Program-made: the position numbers and the translations under genes | Source: Gryllotalpicola ginsengisoli DSM 22003 | GTDB taxonomy: Bacteria > Actinomycetota > Actinomycetes > Actinomycetales > Microbacteriaceae | Direction of reading: 5' to 3' | Length of the DNA stretch: 49,853 bases | Assembly (NCBI RefSeq): GCF_000419445.1 | Contig: NZ_AULK01000011.1 | Coordinates: 1 to 49,853, forward strand | Shown: positions 8,047 to 16,290 of the stretch, piece by piece | Numbering within the stretch: position 1 is the stretch's first letter | Layout: each line of letters begins with the position of its first letter | Notes under the pieces: generated by a model | Databases searched by the model: none | What the model saw: the letters and a program-made list of their open reading frames with translations, nothing else | What the model was told of the DNA's origin: nothing

Positions 8047-9122
8047 GCACGGTGCCGGCGGGACACATCGAACTGGAGCGCGCGGTCGACTCCATCATCG
8101 TCGGCCGCCGGCACCGGCAAGACCACGGCGACCTCACGCCCTTGGTTGAGTCGATCCGCCGCAACGGGCTGCTTCAGCCCATCACGATCACCCTCGACGG
8201 GCACCTGATCTGCGGGGCGCGGCGCCTAGCGGCGCTGAAACTGCTCGGCGTCAAGACCGTCAACGTCTGGGTCAGGTCCGGGATCTCCGACCGGCTCGGG
8301 GAACTCCTCGCCGAACAAGACGAGAACGTCCTGCACAAGCCGCTCACCCAGCTCGAAGCCGCCGCCCTCTACCGCGAGCTCAAGACCCTACTCGCCGAAG
8401 ACGCCGCCCGCCGCCAGGAGGCCACCCGATTCCATGCCACCGACGACGATGGACAGGACGGTGGTGGCAAGTTGCCACCACCGCAGTTCGAGCACGGCAA
8501 GTCCCGCTCGCAGGCAGCGATCATGATCACCGGCCGCGACTCCCACAAGACGCTGGAGCGCATCGGCAGGATCGAAGCCCTCGCGTCCGACGAGTCTCAG
8601 CCCGAGTCGGTGCGTCGGCAGGCGGCCGAGGAAGTCGCACGGTTACGGGCCGGTGGGAAGGTCTATCCCTCGCACCTGCGCGTGAATGCCGAACTGTCTC
8701 TGGCGGAGCTCGACCTGCTCGCCGCGGACCCTTCCCAGCCCGTCGAGATGCGGGAACGGGCACGGGTTGAGGCGAATGCGGTGCGGGCTGCGGAGCAGGA
8801 AGCTCGGGCGGCGGAGCTGGAGCAGCTGGCCAAGGCCGCGCTCGCCCGCGTCAAAGCAGCCAAGGCGGCCGGGAAGAAGAAGCCGGCTCGGCCCGCGCTG
8901 ACGGCGGTGAAGACCGGGGAGCCGGTACCGTTCCCGCTGACCGCGTTCCTGGCCACCTGGGACGACATGGCCGGATGGTGGACCCACTACGACCCCGCCG
9001 ACGTCGGCCCCGCTCTCACCGCCGAGCAGTGGGCAGGGTTCGAGGAGACCATCGCCGGGACCATCGCGTTCGCCGATGCCGCACGCACGGCACGGCAGGA
9101 CCGGGCCGAGCACATCTCCTGA
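8043..9122 (+). CDS. ParB/RepB/Spo0J-family protein
   Basis: The first 100 of 359 residues form a ParB-N (sulfiredoxin-like) domain. It includes LTPLVESIRRNGLLQPITIT and the signature GHLICGARRLAALKLLGV, the box that binds nucleotide in ParB proteins. The following region (about 100-190) would contain the HTH, though it is interrupted by a low-complexity stretch. The C-terminal third is rich in Ala/Lys/Glu (coiled coil), then ends in a WWTHYDPADVGPALTAEQW segment. It could centre DNA partitioning of an excised circular form or regulate the operon. No partner ParA lies next to it; the only parA in the window is the chromosomal one at 39414. Confidence 0.82.
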   Translation: MSTVPAGHIELERAVDSIIVGRRHRQDHGDLTPLVESIRRNGLLQPITITLDGHLICGARRLAALKLLGVKTVNVWVRSGISDRLGELLAEQDENVLHKPLTQLEAAALYRELKTLLAEDAARRQEATRFHATDDDGQDGGGKLPPPQFEHGKSRSQAAIMITGRDSHKTLERIGRIEALASDESQPESVRRQAAEEVARLRAGGKVYPSHLRVNAELSLAELDLLAADPSQPVEMRERARVEANAVRAAEQEARAAELEQLAKAALARVKAAKAAGKKKPARPALTAVKTGEPVPFPLTAFLATWDDMAGWWTHYDPADVGPALTAEQWAGFEETIAGTIAFADAARTARQDRAEHIS

Positions 9123-9195
9123 ACCCGGTGACGGGCAGCACACCTTCCTGGCAACCACGCATCCGCTGTTGCCGCCCGGGAAGGACCCCGTGCTC

Positions 9196-9894
9196 ATGGA
9201 CCCCGCCACGTCTAAGGACCGTCGCCGTCACCGCCTGCTGATCGCCGCCACCGCCGGCGGCCTCGCCCTGCTCTTGCTCGTCGGAGTCGGCATCTATGGG
9301 CTCGTCCGCGGCCCCGACGCACCGTCGGACCCCGCGCGGAGCGATCGGCCTTCCAGCACCGCGCCCGTAGCACCGGCACCGACACTCGGCGCAGAGCCGG
9401 AGCCGCTGGATCAGCACCTTGGGCCGGAGGCGTTCGCCCGAGCGGTCGCAGAGGCGCTGTTCACCTGGGACACGACAACCGGAGTTGCGCCGTCGGACTA
9501 CGCGCAGGTGCTCGCGGACGCCGCGCACGGCAGCGAGGCCGACGCCTTCGTCGGCGATGTCCGGGCCTACCTGCCGACGAACGATACGTGGGCGCAGCTG
9601 GGCACCTACGCGGCTCGGCAGTGGCTGACCATCGACGAGGTGTTCGTCCCCGAGTCGTGGGAGACCGCCGTCGAGCAGGCCGCCCCCGGCCAGATACCCG
9701 ATGGTACGGTCGCGTACACCATCGAGGGCGCGCGGCACCGGGACGGCATCTTGGGCACCGACCCCGTCGAGGCATCCCGCCCGGTCTCCTTCACCGTGTT
9801 CCTCGTCTGCACCCCGCCCACGCCCGGCCGCGGTGCTGGGTCCGGGTCGTGTGAGGTGCTGCGGCTCTCACAGCTCGACAACCCTCTCCGCTGA
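9196..9894 (+). CDS. Membrane-anchored conjugation protein, TcpC/VirB8-like
   Basis: The protein of 232 residues has a short basic cytoplasmic start (KDRRRHR), one transmembrane helix at about 14-36, a Pro/Ala/Ser linker, and an extracytoplasmic domain of about 150 residues. This topology, and the position just before the cell-wall hydrolase, match VirB8/TcpC-type scaffold proteins of Gram-positive T4SS. The sequence match to those families is weak, so the assignment rests on context. A GTG two codons earlier (9190) is an alternative start; GGAAGGA lies at 9179-9185. The flanking ParB gene ends 73 bp upstream. Confidence 0.6.
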   Translation: MDPATSKDRRRHRLLIAATAGGLALLLLVGVGIYGLVRGPDAPSDPARSDRPSSTAPVAPAPTLGAEPEPLDQHLGPEAFARAVAEALFTWDTTTGVAPSDYAQVLADAAHGSEADAFVGDVRAYLPTNDTWAQLGTYAARQWLTIDEVFVPESWETAVEQAAPGQIPDGTVAYTIEGARHRDGILGTDPVEASRPVSFTVFLVCTPPTPGRGAGSGSCEVLRLSQLDNPLR

Positions 9895-9906
9895 GCCGAG
9901 GCCGAG

Positions 9907-11085
9907 ATGAAGAAACTCGCGCTCCTCGCCCTCACGCTGCTGCTCCTCGGGCCGTCCACGATCCTGCTGGGCGTTGCCACGCTCGGCGGCACGCCTGCGA
10001 CCGCCACAGTCTGCACACCCGGGGCACTCGCGCTCGGTCCGATCCCGGACTCGCTGACCGCGTCGACCCGTACCGGGGAGACGGTCACGCTGAACCGGCA
10101 ACAGCTCACCCACGCCGCGACGATCATCACGATCGGAGGACAGACCGCCGGCGTCAGCCGCGAAGGGGTGATTATCGCGCTGATGGCCGCGCTGACCGAG
10201 TCGACCCTGCGAATGCTCGCCAACACCAGCGCCTATCCCGAGTCGGCGGAGTACCCCAACGACGGCGACGGCTCGGATCACGACTCGCTCGGGCTGTTCC
10301 AGATGCGCCCGGCCAGCGGATGGGGCACCGTCGCAGAGCTCATGGACCCCACCTACCAGGCGCGAGCCTTCTACGGCGGCGAGTCCGGCCCGAACTACCC
10401 ATCGCCGCGGGGCCTGCTCAATATCCCCGGCTGGCAGCAGATGGACCCCGGCGAAGCCGCCCAAGCCGTCGAAGTCAGCGCCTACCCCGACCGGTACCAG
10501 AACTACCAGCCGGTCGCCGAGGCCATCCTCACCGCACTGACTCGGCCTGCTCCTTCCGGCAACGGCGGCGGGGACGAGACGCCCGTCGTCCCCGAGACAA
10601 CGCGCATCGTCTTCCCTCTCCCCGAGGGCACCTGGGTGCGGACCAGCCCGTTCGGATGGCGCGATGACCCGATCACCGGCGAACGCCGCTTCCACGCAGG
10701 CTCCGACTTCGCCGCCGCCGACGGCACCCCCATCTACGCCGTCGCAGATGGCGTAGTCGTGCAAGCCGGATACACCGACGCAGGCGGCGGAGTCATCGTC
10801 ATCGAACACACCGTCCACGGCGAGCCGGTCGCGTCGATGTACGTGCACATGTGGTCGCACGGCATCCACGTCACAGAAGGCGACACCGTGACCGCAGGCC
10901 AGCACATCGGAGACGTCGGCTCCTCCGGCCACTCCACCGGCCCTCACCTCCACCTGCAAATCCACCCCGGCGGCGCAAACGCCGACCCGGTGGACGCCGA
11001 CGCCTGGCTCACCGACCACGGCGCCGAAGGCATCACCGGCGGCGACACCACACCCGCGCTCTGCACGGCAGGAGGGGGTGCGTGA
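9907..11085 (+). CDS. Bifunctional conjugal cell-wall hydrolase (lysozyme-like domain plus M23 peptidase)
   Basis: This secreted or membrane-anchored protein of 392 residues has an N-terminal hydrophobic signal (residues 1-30). A lytic-transglycosylase-like domain covers about 60-210 (VIIALMAALTESTLR, with E in the catalytic position, and DSLGLFQMRPASGWG). A C-terminal M23 zinc endopeptidase domain covers about 240-370 and has the metal ligands in HAGSDF (H263, D267) and HLHLQIH (H347, H349). Such two-domain enzymes open the peptidoglycan locally for the conjugation channel (compare TcpG/VirB1). It is followed without a gap by DUF6112 (stop and start overlap as TGATG), so it is translationally coupled to the channel genes. 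Confidence 0.88.
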   Translation: MKKLALLALTLLLLGPSTILLGVATLGGTPATATVCTPGALALGPIPDSLTASTRTGETVTLNRQQLTHAATIITIGGQTAGVSREGVIIALMAALTESTLRMLANTSAYPESAEYPNDGDGSDHDSLGLFQMRPASGWGTVAELMDPTYQARAFYGGESGPNYPSPRGLLNIPGWQQMDPGEAAQAVEVSAYPDRYQNYQPVAEAILTALTRPAPSGNGGGDETPVVPETTRIVFPLPEGTWVRTSPFGWRDDPITGERRFHAGSDFAAADGTPIYAVADGVVVQAGYTDAGGGVIVIEHTVHGEPVASMYVHMWSHGIHVTEGDTVTAGQHIGDVGSSGHSTGPHLHLQIHPGGANADPVDADAWLTDHGAEGITGGDTTPALCTAGGGA

Positions 11086-11351
11086 TGGACGTGTTCCCCG
11101 ACTTCGGCAGCGTCGGCGGCACAGCCAGCCTCCGCGAGATCGTCGGCGCGCTGCTCATGTTCGTCCTCGTCACCGCCGTGCTCATGCTCATCGTCTGCGC
11201 CATCACCTGGGCGATCGCCTCCTCCAACGGCAACTACCAGGCAGCGACCAAGGCCCGCGCCGGCCTGCTCGTCTCGGTCGGTGCCGCAGCCCTCGCCGGC
11301 GCCGGGGTCGCGTGGCTCAACTTCCTGCTGGACGTCGGCACCCAGCTCTAG
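11085..11351 (+). CDS. DUF6112-family small membrane protein, copy 1
   Basis: The protein (88 residues) has two transmembrane helices (about 22-45 and 60-83) with a short polar loop containing SSNGNYQAATKARAG. It is a diverged paralogue of the protein at 16690-16959, sharing the pattern LREIVGALL / LRIIVGAVM, the loop and the ending NFLLDVG / NFFWGVG. The size and topology recall VirB2 pilins, which also have two helices. The ATG overlaps the stop of the cell-wall hydrolase gene and follows GGAGGGGG. The foreign block begins within a few bases of its TAG stop. Confidence 0.75.
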   Translation: MDVFPDFGSVGGTASLREIVGALLMFVLVTAVLMLIVCAITWAIASSNGNYQAATKARAGLLVSVGAAALAGAGVAWLNFLLDVGTQL

Positions 11352-11358
11352 GTAATGA

Positions 11359-12159
11359 CCGCCGGCCCAGAAACACCGTTCATCGGACAGACCCGGTTTC
11401 TCCCCCGGAGAGTGGAATCCGTCACCCGGACCGCGCGCGTTCAGCGTGCCTCTCACGATCGGGCTGCTCCTGGAAGCTCCGGGAGGCACGGCGGTCGATG
11501 ACGATTACGTGCAGGCCACGTCGGATGCCGCTGAGGTGCTGTCTGCAATAGGGCATCGTGTCGTGCGTGTGCGGCCCACCGAAGAGGTCAGGAGGGTCGG
11601 CTCCGTCTTCGGCGCGATCGCCGGGGCACATCTGGCCAGGCTCCTGAGCGATGGAGAAGACCTCGATCCGGACGTGCTCGAACCGGTGACTGCAGAGGTC
11701 GTGCGGGCGGGGCGGAGCATGACAGCCGTCGAACTCCTGCGTGTCCTGACGGAACTGCACGCTCTCAGCTACGCCTTCGCCGATCACTTCTCGGGCGTCG
11801 ACGTCGTCCTGTCCCCCACGACAGCTCAGCCTCCGCCGCTCATCGGGACGATGAGCACGGACCGCCCCGCAGCGGTGCACTTCGCAGAGCTCTTCTCGGT
11901 CTCTCCGTTCGCTGGCATCTTCAACGTCACCGGGGGTGCCGCTCTCTCCGTCCCGTGGGGCCTCGATCCGCGTGGTCTGCCTGTGGGAATCCACCTCGGC
12001 GCCGCCATCGGTGACGACGAGCTCATACTCACGCTGGGGGAACAGTTGGAGAACGCTCGCCCCGATCTGACGCGACTGCATCCGCCGGATGCTTGTGGGC
12101 CCGGGAATGGGCGACTCCAAACAACACAGGACAGGCCGGCAGACAGAGCCGGCAAGTAG
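11359..12159 (+). pseudogene. Amidase (amidase signature family), 3' half only
   Basis: The open frame covers about the last 265 residues of an amidase-signature enzyme. It begins within the segment DRPGFSPGEWNPSPGPRAF followed by PLTIGLLLEAPGG, and ends with the family C-terminus (FNVTGGAALSVPWGLDPRGLPVGIHL). The catalytic Ser-Ser-Lys region of the N-terminal half, including the GGSSGG-type motif, is absent. The break lies within about 10 bp of the DUF6112 stop at 11351. A GTG or CTG near 11446 could restart translation, but the product would be inactive. Related full enzymes are 450-500 residues. The last 30 residues look like readthrough into unrelated sequence. Confidence 0.82.
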
Positions 12160-12181
12160 CCCGCCATCGACGCCGAGAAGG

Positions 12182-12631
12182 TCACCGCGATGACTCTCTG
12201 GCAAGTGCATCCCGACATGCGCTGAGCAGTGCGTGGAGCTCGTTGCGCTGCTCCTGCCCGAGGTGCTCGGTCATGGCGCCGACGACGTCCGACACCGCGT
12301 TGTCGGCGCGTGCCAGGATTTCGGTTGCCGCGTGAGTGAGCATGGCTCCGCGTTCACGACGCGGGCCGGGCTCGGGGGCCCGCTCAACGAGGCCGTGCCT
12401 CTCCAACCCTTGAACGAGCACGTTCATCGACTGGCGCGACACGAAGGTGCGCCGAGCCAGCTCTGATCCGGTGATGCCGGGCTCTTCGTGCAGGTTCCGC
12501 AGGCAGGCGTACTGAGAGACGCTGAGCCCGAGTGGACGCAGCACCTCATCCATCCGCTGGTTCAAGACAGCCTGGGTCTCCTTGATCAGCACGCCCAGCT
12601 GATCCGGAGACACGTATCCTCCCGACTTCAT
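12182..12631 (-). CDS. MarR-family transcriptional regulator
   Basis: The protein is 149 residues. It has an N-terminal dimerisation helix and a winged helix-turn-helix at about 45-105 (ITGSELARRTFVSRQSMNVLVQGLERHGLVER, with wing residues PRRERGAMLT), followed by C-terminal helices. The start ATG (complement of 12629-12631) abuts one of two palindromes in the divergent region with the VOC gene. MarR proteins typically repress their own and the divergent promoter, releasing on binding a small aromatic ligand. The short intergenic region and two operator copies support this. Confidence 0.9.
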   Translation of the reverse strand: MKSGGYVSPDQLGVLIKETQAVLNQRMDEVLRPLGLSVSQYACLRNLHEEPGITGSELARRTFVSRQSMNVLVQGLERHGLVERAPEPGPRRERGAMLTHAATEILARADNAVSDVVGAMTEHLGQEQRNELHALLSACRDALARESSR

Positions 12632-12646
12632 GTCAACAGTTTGACA
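12631..12646. promoter_or_regulatory. MarR operator, copy 1
   Basis: The sequence TGTCAACAGTTTGACA is a near-perfect inverted repeat (TGTCAA/TTGACA arms). It overlaps the first base of the marR start codon and lies in the marR/VOC divergent region. Its spacing to copy 2 is exactly 30 bp, about three helical turns. It also contains a TTGACA that could serve as a -35 box on the plus strand. Confidence 0.75.
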
Positions 12647-12660
12647 CACAATCCAGTCAG

Positions 12661-12676
12661 TGTCAGCATGTTGACA
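12661..12676. promoter_or_regulatory. MarR operator, copy 2
   Basis: The sequence TGTCAGCATGTTGACA has the same arms as copy 1 (TGTCA and TTGACA) with a different centre. It lies 21 bp before the VOC gene start, so a bound repressor would block that promoter or its initiation region. Together with copy 1 it fits the 16-bp palindromes usual for MarR dimers. Confidence 0.75.
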
Positions 12677-12697
12677 CCCCGATGATTGGAGAAACTC

Positions 12698-13072
12698 ATG
12701 AACAGCACGACCAGCGGCCCGGACTTCGTCTCGTTTCAGGTGCGCGATCTCGAGGCCTCCGCAGCGTTCTACGAGCACACCGTGGGCATGGTGCGGCTGC
12801 CTGCGCCGAACCCGGACGCCGCGGTGTTCTCGGCAGGGGACGCGACCTTCGCAGTGCGCGTCCCATTGCCTGGTGTCGACCTCGACGCCATCCCTCAACC
12901 GGGCGCCGGCATCGGCGTCTGGTTTCGCAACGAGGACGCGGCTGGCCTCCACGAGCGCCTGAGCACCCAGGGCGTGGTGATCGTGCAGGGGCCGCTCGAA
13001 GGACCGTTCGGCACGCAGTTCTCCTTCCGAGACCCCGACGGCTACATCGTCACGGTGCACTCGAAGGGCTGA
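12698..13072 (+). CDS. VOC-family protein (glyoxalase/bleomycin-resistance/dioxygenase fold)
   Basis: The protein (124 residues) has the paired beta-alpha-beta-beta-beta units of the vicinal oxygen chelate fold. They start at FVSFQVRDLEASAAFYEHTVG and end in the typical FSFRDPDGYIVTVHSKG. The His/Glu metal ligands expected of a glyoxalase I are not all present: the first strand has VSF where glyoxalase I has a His. It may therefore be an antibiotic- or toxin-binding protein, or an enzyme with other ligands. ATG at 12698 follows TTGGAGA. It is divergent from marR and probably repressed by it. The substrate is unknown. Confidence 0.85.
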   Translation: MNSTTSGPDFVSFQVRDLEASAAFYEHTVGMVRLPAPNPDAAVFSAGDATFAVRVPLPGVDLDAIPQPGAGIGVWFRNEDAAGLHERLSTQGVVIVQGPLEGPFGTQFSFRDPDGYIVTVHSKG

Positions 13073-13944
13073 TCCGCCGGTCGGCGCCGGCCGGTGCGCT
13101 CGCGGTCGGCGCCGACGCGAGAAGCCGCAGCGCGTGCTCCGACGGGCTTACCGTCTCAGCGCGGTAGACGAACACCGTCTGTTCGGGGTCGTCGCCGGGC
13201 GTGAGCGCCTGATAGGTGATGGTGAGCTCGCCGACGAGCGGATGGCGGTAACTCTTGGTGCCGGCGCTGCGTCGGTGGACGCGGTTGCGCGCCCAGAGGC
13301 GTCAGAAGTCGGGGCTGTGGATCGCCAGCTCGCCGACCAGGCGGCCGAGCGCCGGATCATCGGGGTGGTCCCCGGCGTCCATGCGCAGCATCGCGGCGGT
13401 ATCGGCCGCGACCTGTCCCCCGTCGGCGTACAGGTCTCGTGCATGCGGGTCAAGGAAGACGAACCTGGCCTGGTTGCGCTCGGACACGGGCATGCCCTCG
13501 AAGTCCGCGATGAGCAGGCCGGCGAGGCGGTTGTGCGCCAGAACGTCCAGGCGTCGGCCGAGGACGAAGGCCGGTCGCAACGAGGCCTCGAACACGTCCA
13601 GGAGCGCCCGTGTCTCCGGATGCAGCCGCTGCGGTTTGTCCGAGCGCGGACGGGCTGGCCGCTGCCTGGCGATGGCGTGCATATGCATGCGCTCGGCGTC
13701 GTCGAGCTGAAGCGCTCCGGCGATCGCGTCAAGGACCCTCTGGTGATGCGCTCTTGCTGCGCCCCTGTTCCAGGCGGGTGTAATAGTCGACGCTCACGCC
13801 GGCCAGCATCGCGAGCTCCTCCCGCCGCAGCCCCTCCACCCGGCGACGCCCGGCAGCATCGGAGATCCCAGCACGCTCGGGTGTCAGACGACCCCGTGCT
13901 GCGCGAAGGAAGTCCGCCAGTCGGGGTTCCGGGTGCTCGGGCAT
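13050..13944 (-). pseudogene. XRE/MmyB-type helix-turn-helix regulator, broken
   Basis: Two disruptions are readable. From the ATG at 13944 the frame begins with an HTH (REELAMLAGVSVDYYTRLEQGR). It then shifts after SASPE because of one extra base in the C-run at 13736-13738. The second frame continues from VLDAIAGALQLDDAERMHMHA through a MmyB-like ligand-binding domain to HSPDF, where a TGA at 13302-13304 replaces a codon. The remaining part (RLWARNRVHRRSAGTKSYRHPLVGEL and following) is recognisable in the same frame to a stop at 13050. MmyB-like regulators are about 280 residues, matching the reconstructed length. The end overlaps the VOC gene by 23 bp. Confidence 0.8.
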
Positions 13945-14015
13945 GTCTCCAGTTTCCCAGGTGTCACGGCGGCATGACGACGCGAAGGGTGCCCAATCTG
14001 TCCTAGGCCGTGTTG

Positions 14016-14573
14016 CTAATTCCATTGCAGAGCGGCGGAGAGGCAGATCCCTGCCGCGTATGACCGGGCGGTCTTGTCGTAGCGGGAAGCGAGTCCGCGT
14101 CACTGCTTCACGAAGCTGAAGCACCGCTCGACGACGTTGCGGCCCTTGTAGCGCTCCCGTTGGTCATCGCCGAAGTCGATCGGACGGCCCGGCCGCTTGC
14201 GACGGTGCGCGATCTGGTCGTCGCGTTCGGGGATCGTGGCCTTGACGCCGCGCTCGCGCAGCCAGGCCCGGTTCTTCTTCGACGGGTAGCCCTTGTCCGC
14301 GAGCACCCTGTCCGGTCTTGTGCGCGCGGGCTCCCGGCCGGGGATGTGGATCTCGTCGAGTACGCAGGTGAACATGCTCGTGTCCGCGACCTGCCCGCCA
14401 GTGAGGACGAACGCCAGCGCCCGGGCCTTCCCGCCGCAGACGAGATGGATCTTCGTCGTCAAACCACCCCGTGACCGGCCGATCGCGTGGTCAGGAGGCT
14501 CTGGCCCGGACTTCTTGTAGTTCGACGGATCCCCCTGTGACCCGGGGCAAGGTCGCGCCATGCTGATGGACAC
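14016..14573 (-). pseudogene. IS427-type transposase, C-terminal frame (orfB) with nonsense mutation
   Basis: The frame carries the catalytic half of an IS5-family transposase: HAIGRSRGGLTTKIHLVCGG, then VLADKGYPSKKNRAWL with the second Asp, then KGRNVVERCFSFVKQ with the Glu. A TGA at 14100-14102 stands where the family has Trp in KQWRGLASRYDK. The frame then continues as RGLASRYDKTARSYAAGICL to a stop at 14016. Expression would also require frameshifting from orfA near 14550. The protein should be inactive or truncated by about 28 residues. Confidence 0.82.
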
Positions 14574-14880
14574 GCGCGATCAAGGAATCCACCGACACGA
14601 CCCAGTCGATCTCGCCAGCGAGCGACGCCCGCTTCTGCACGTGGGTGAGCAGGTCCTCCCAGACGCCGTCGCTCGCCCACCGGCGGAAGTTCTTGTAGAT
14701 CGTGTTCCAGCTCCCGAACCGATCGGGCAGGTCTCGCCACGCCGAACCCGTCCGGAACCGCCACGCGGTCGCCTCGACCACTGTGCGCCGATCCACCGGA
14801 GGACGGCCCCGTGTCCTCACCGGCGGGAACACGTCCCGGATCAGCTCCCAGACCTCGTCCGTGATGACATCTCGCGACAC
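14491..14880 (-). CDS. IS427-type transposase, N-terminal frame (orfA)
   Basis: This frame encodes 129 residues beginning MSRDVITDEVWELI. It has the HTH-containing N-terminal domain (PPVDRRTVVEATAWRFRTG, then SAWRDLPDRFGSWNTIYKNF) and the first catalytic Asp in DWVVSVDSLIARVHQHG. It overlaps orfB, and a full transposase would arise by ribosomal frameshifting. Alone it may act as a DNA-binding inhibitor. It belongs to element A. Confidence 0.82.
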   Translation of the reverse strand: MSRDVITDEVWELIRDVFPPVRTRGRPPVDRRTVVEATAWRFRTGSAWRDLPDRFGSWNTIYKNFRRWASDGVWEDLLTHVQKRASLAGEIDWVVSVDSLIARVHQHGATLPRVTGGSVELQEVRARAS

Positions 14881-14930
14881 GACTCAAGAATCACCCGAAG
14901 GCTCCACACCCACATTTAGCAACACGGCCA

Positions 14931-15311
14931 GGCCGTGTTGCTGACGCTGCTGATGAACCAGTGTAGTGTCGCGGCGAGACAGAGGCCGGCGTGGCAGTTG
15001 CGGGCGGTCTTGTCTGATCGCAGACCAGGTGATTCTTCGTCGTCAGCCCGCCACGGGAGCGGCCGATCGCGTGATCAGGCGGCTCGTCACGAACTTCTTG
15101 CAGTTCGACAGACACCCCGGCGATGCGCGGCAGCGTCGCACCGTGCTGATGCACGCGCACGATCGTGGAGCCGATCGAGATGGCCCAATCCAGGTCTCCG
15201 GACTGCTGCGCGAGGACTTGCGTCTCCTCCGGCGCCTGCGCACACACGCCCTGCTCGGACCATCGCGGTCGCTTCGACGACGGTGTGTCGATCCACAGGC
15301 GGGCGGCTAGG
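14931..15311 (-). mobile_element. IS427-type remnant, element B, internally deleted and truncated
   Basis: It begins with the same GGCCGTGTTGCT end as element A, one base after A stops. It then carries the transposase C-terminus (14940-15020), jumps to orfB/orfA middle segments (HAIGRSRGGLTTKNHLVC, and DWAISIGSTIVRVHQHGATL at about 15150-15200), and ends at a PPVDR-like N-terminal piece. So one or more internal deletions occurred. Its right end is missing, replaced by element C. No functional product is expected. Confidence 0.78.
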
Positions 15312-16290
15312 TAGGGCGTGTCTCCCATATGCATCGTGAGGTTCGCGGCAGTCTGGTGGGGTGAGGTCGACGGGTTCTCGATATCGGGTGTTCACGGATG
15401 CGCAGTGGAAGCGGATCGCTCCGCTGTTGCCGTCCAATGCCGGGCGGCGTGGTCACCCGTTCGGTGACGACCGGCGGGTTGTGGAGGGCATCGCGTACCG
15501 GTTCCGCACCGGGATCCCGTGGCGTGACTTGCCCCGCGAGCAGTTCGGACCGTGGCAGACGGTGTGGAAGCGGCATCGCCGTTACGCCGGTGACGGGACG
15601 TGGGATCGGGTGCTGGCGCAGATGCTCGCCGAGGCCGACGCGGCCGGGAAGATCGACTGGGCGGTGTCAATCGATGCGACGATCGCGCGTGCGCATCAGC
15701 ATGCGACGAACACCACCCGCCCCGAGCAGGACACAGGGGGCAGGATCGAATCACAAGAATCTGCCCTGGCACGAGATTGAACCGCCCGGTCACGGTATCG
15801 GCCGCTCCCGCGGCGGTCTGACCACGAAGATCCACCAGGCCGTCGATGGGCACGGCCGCCCGCTCGCGATGATCGTGACCGGCGGGCAGCGCAACGACGG
15901 AGCGATGCTCATCCACGTGCTCGGCGAGATCCAGGTTCCCCGGCTTGGCCCGGGTCGCCCACGAACCCGACCCGACGCCGTGATCGCCGACCGTGCCTAC
16001 GCGACCGGAGTCATCCGCAGCGAGCTGCGCCGCCGCAAGGTCAAGGCCGTCATTCCCGACAAGCGCGACCAGATCATCGCACGAAAACGGCGCGGGAGTC
16101 GCGGCGGTCGCCCGCCCGGGTTCGACGCCACCGCCTACCGCGGTCGCAACGTGATCGAGCGATTCTTCGCACTCGCGAAGCAGTGGCGCGGCATCGCGAC
16201 CCGCTTCGACAAACTCGCCATCACGTACCGCGCCGGCGTCACCCTCTGCGCCATCCTCACCTGGGTCCGACTATTGGGAGACACGACCTA
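15312..16290 (+). mobile_element. IS5-family (IS427 group) insertion sequence, element C, apparently intact
   Basis: The ends read GGGCGTGTCTCCCA (15314-15327) and the complement of GGTCGTGTCTCCCA (16275-16288), and are flanked on each side by TA (15312-15313, 16289-16290), the target usually duplicated by this group. The two overlapping plus-strand frames orfA and orfB show no stop or deletion, so it could be active. Its ends and sequence differ from elements A and B, so it is a distinct IS type. Confidence 0.88.
15361..15780 (+). CDS. IS427-type transposase orfA (element C)
   Basis: This protein of 139 residues starts at a GTG. It has the N-terminal DUF4096-like domain (YRVFTDAQWKRIAPLLPSNA, then FRTGIPWRDLPREQFGPW) and the first catalytic Asp in DWAVSIDATIARAHQHA. 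It ends shortly after a run of five Gs at 15736-15740, the likely slip site through which ribosomes reach orfB. Confidence 0.86.
   Translation: MRSTGSRYRVFTDAQWKRIAPLLPSNAGRRGHPFGDDRRVVEGIAYRFRTGIPWRDLPREQFGPWQTVWKRHRRYAGDGTWDRVLAQMLAEADAAGKIDWAVSIDATIARAHQHATNTTRPEQDTGGRIESQESALARD

Larger units (their letters stand above)
14006..14929 (-). mobile_element. IS5-family (IS427 group) insertion sequence, element A, inactivated
   Basis: The 14-bp ends GGCCGTGTTGCTAA (14006-14019) and its exact complement (14916-14929) bound a 924-bp element. It has two overlapping transposase frames on the minus strand, the usual IS427 layout. The left flank reads TA. The right end is followed after a single base by the left end of a second related element (14931). 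A nonsense codon in the second frame (14100-14102) makes it a dead copy. Confidence 0.88.
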
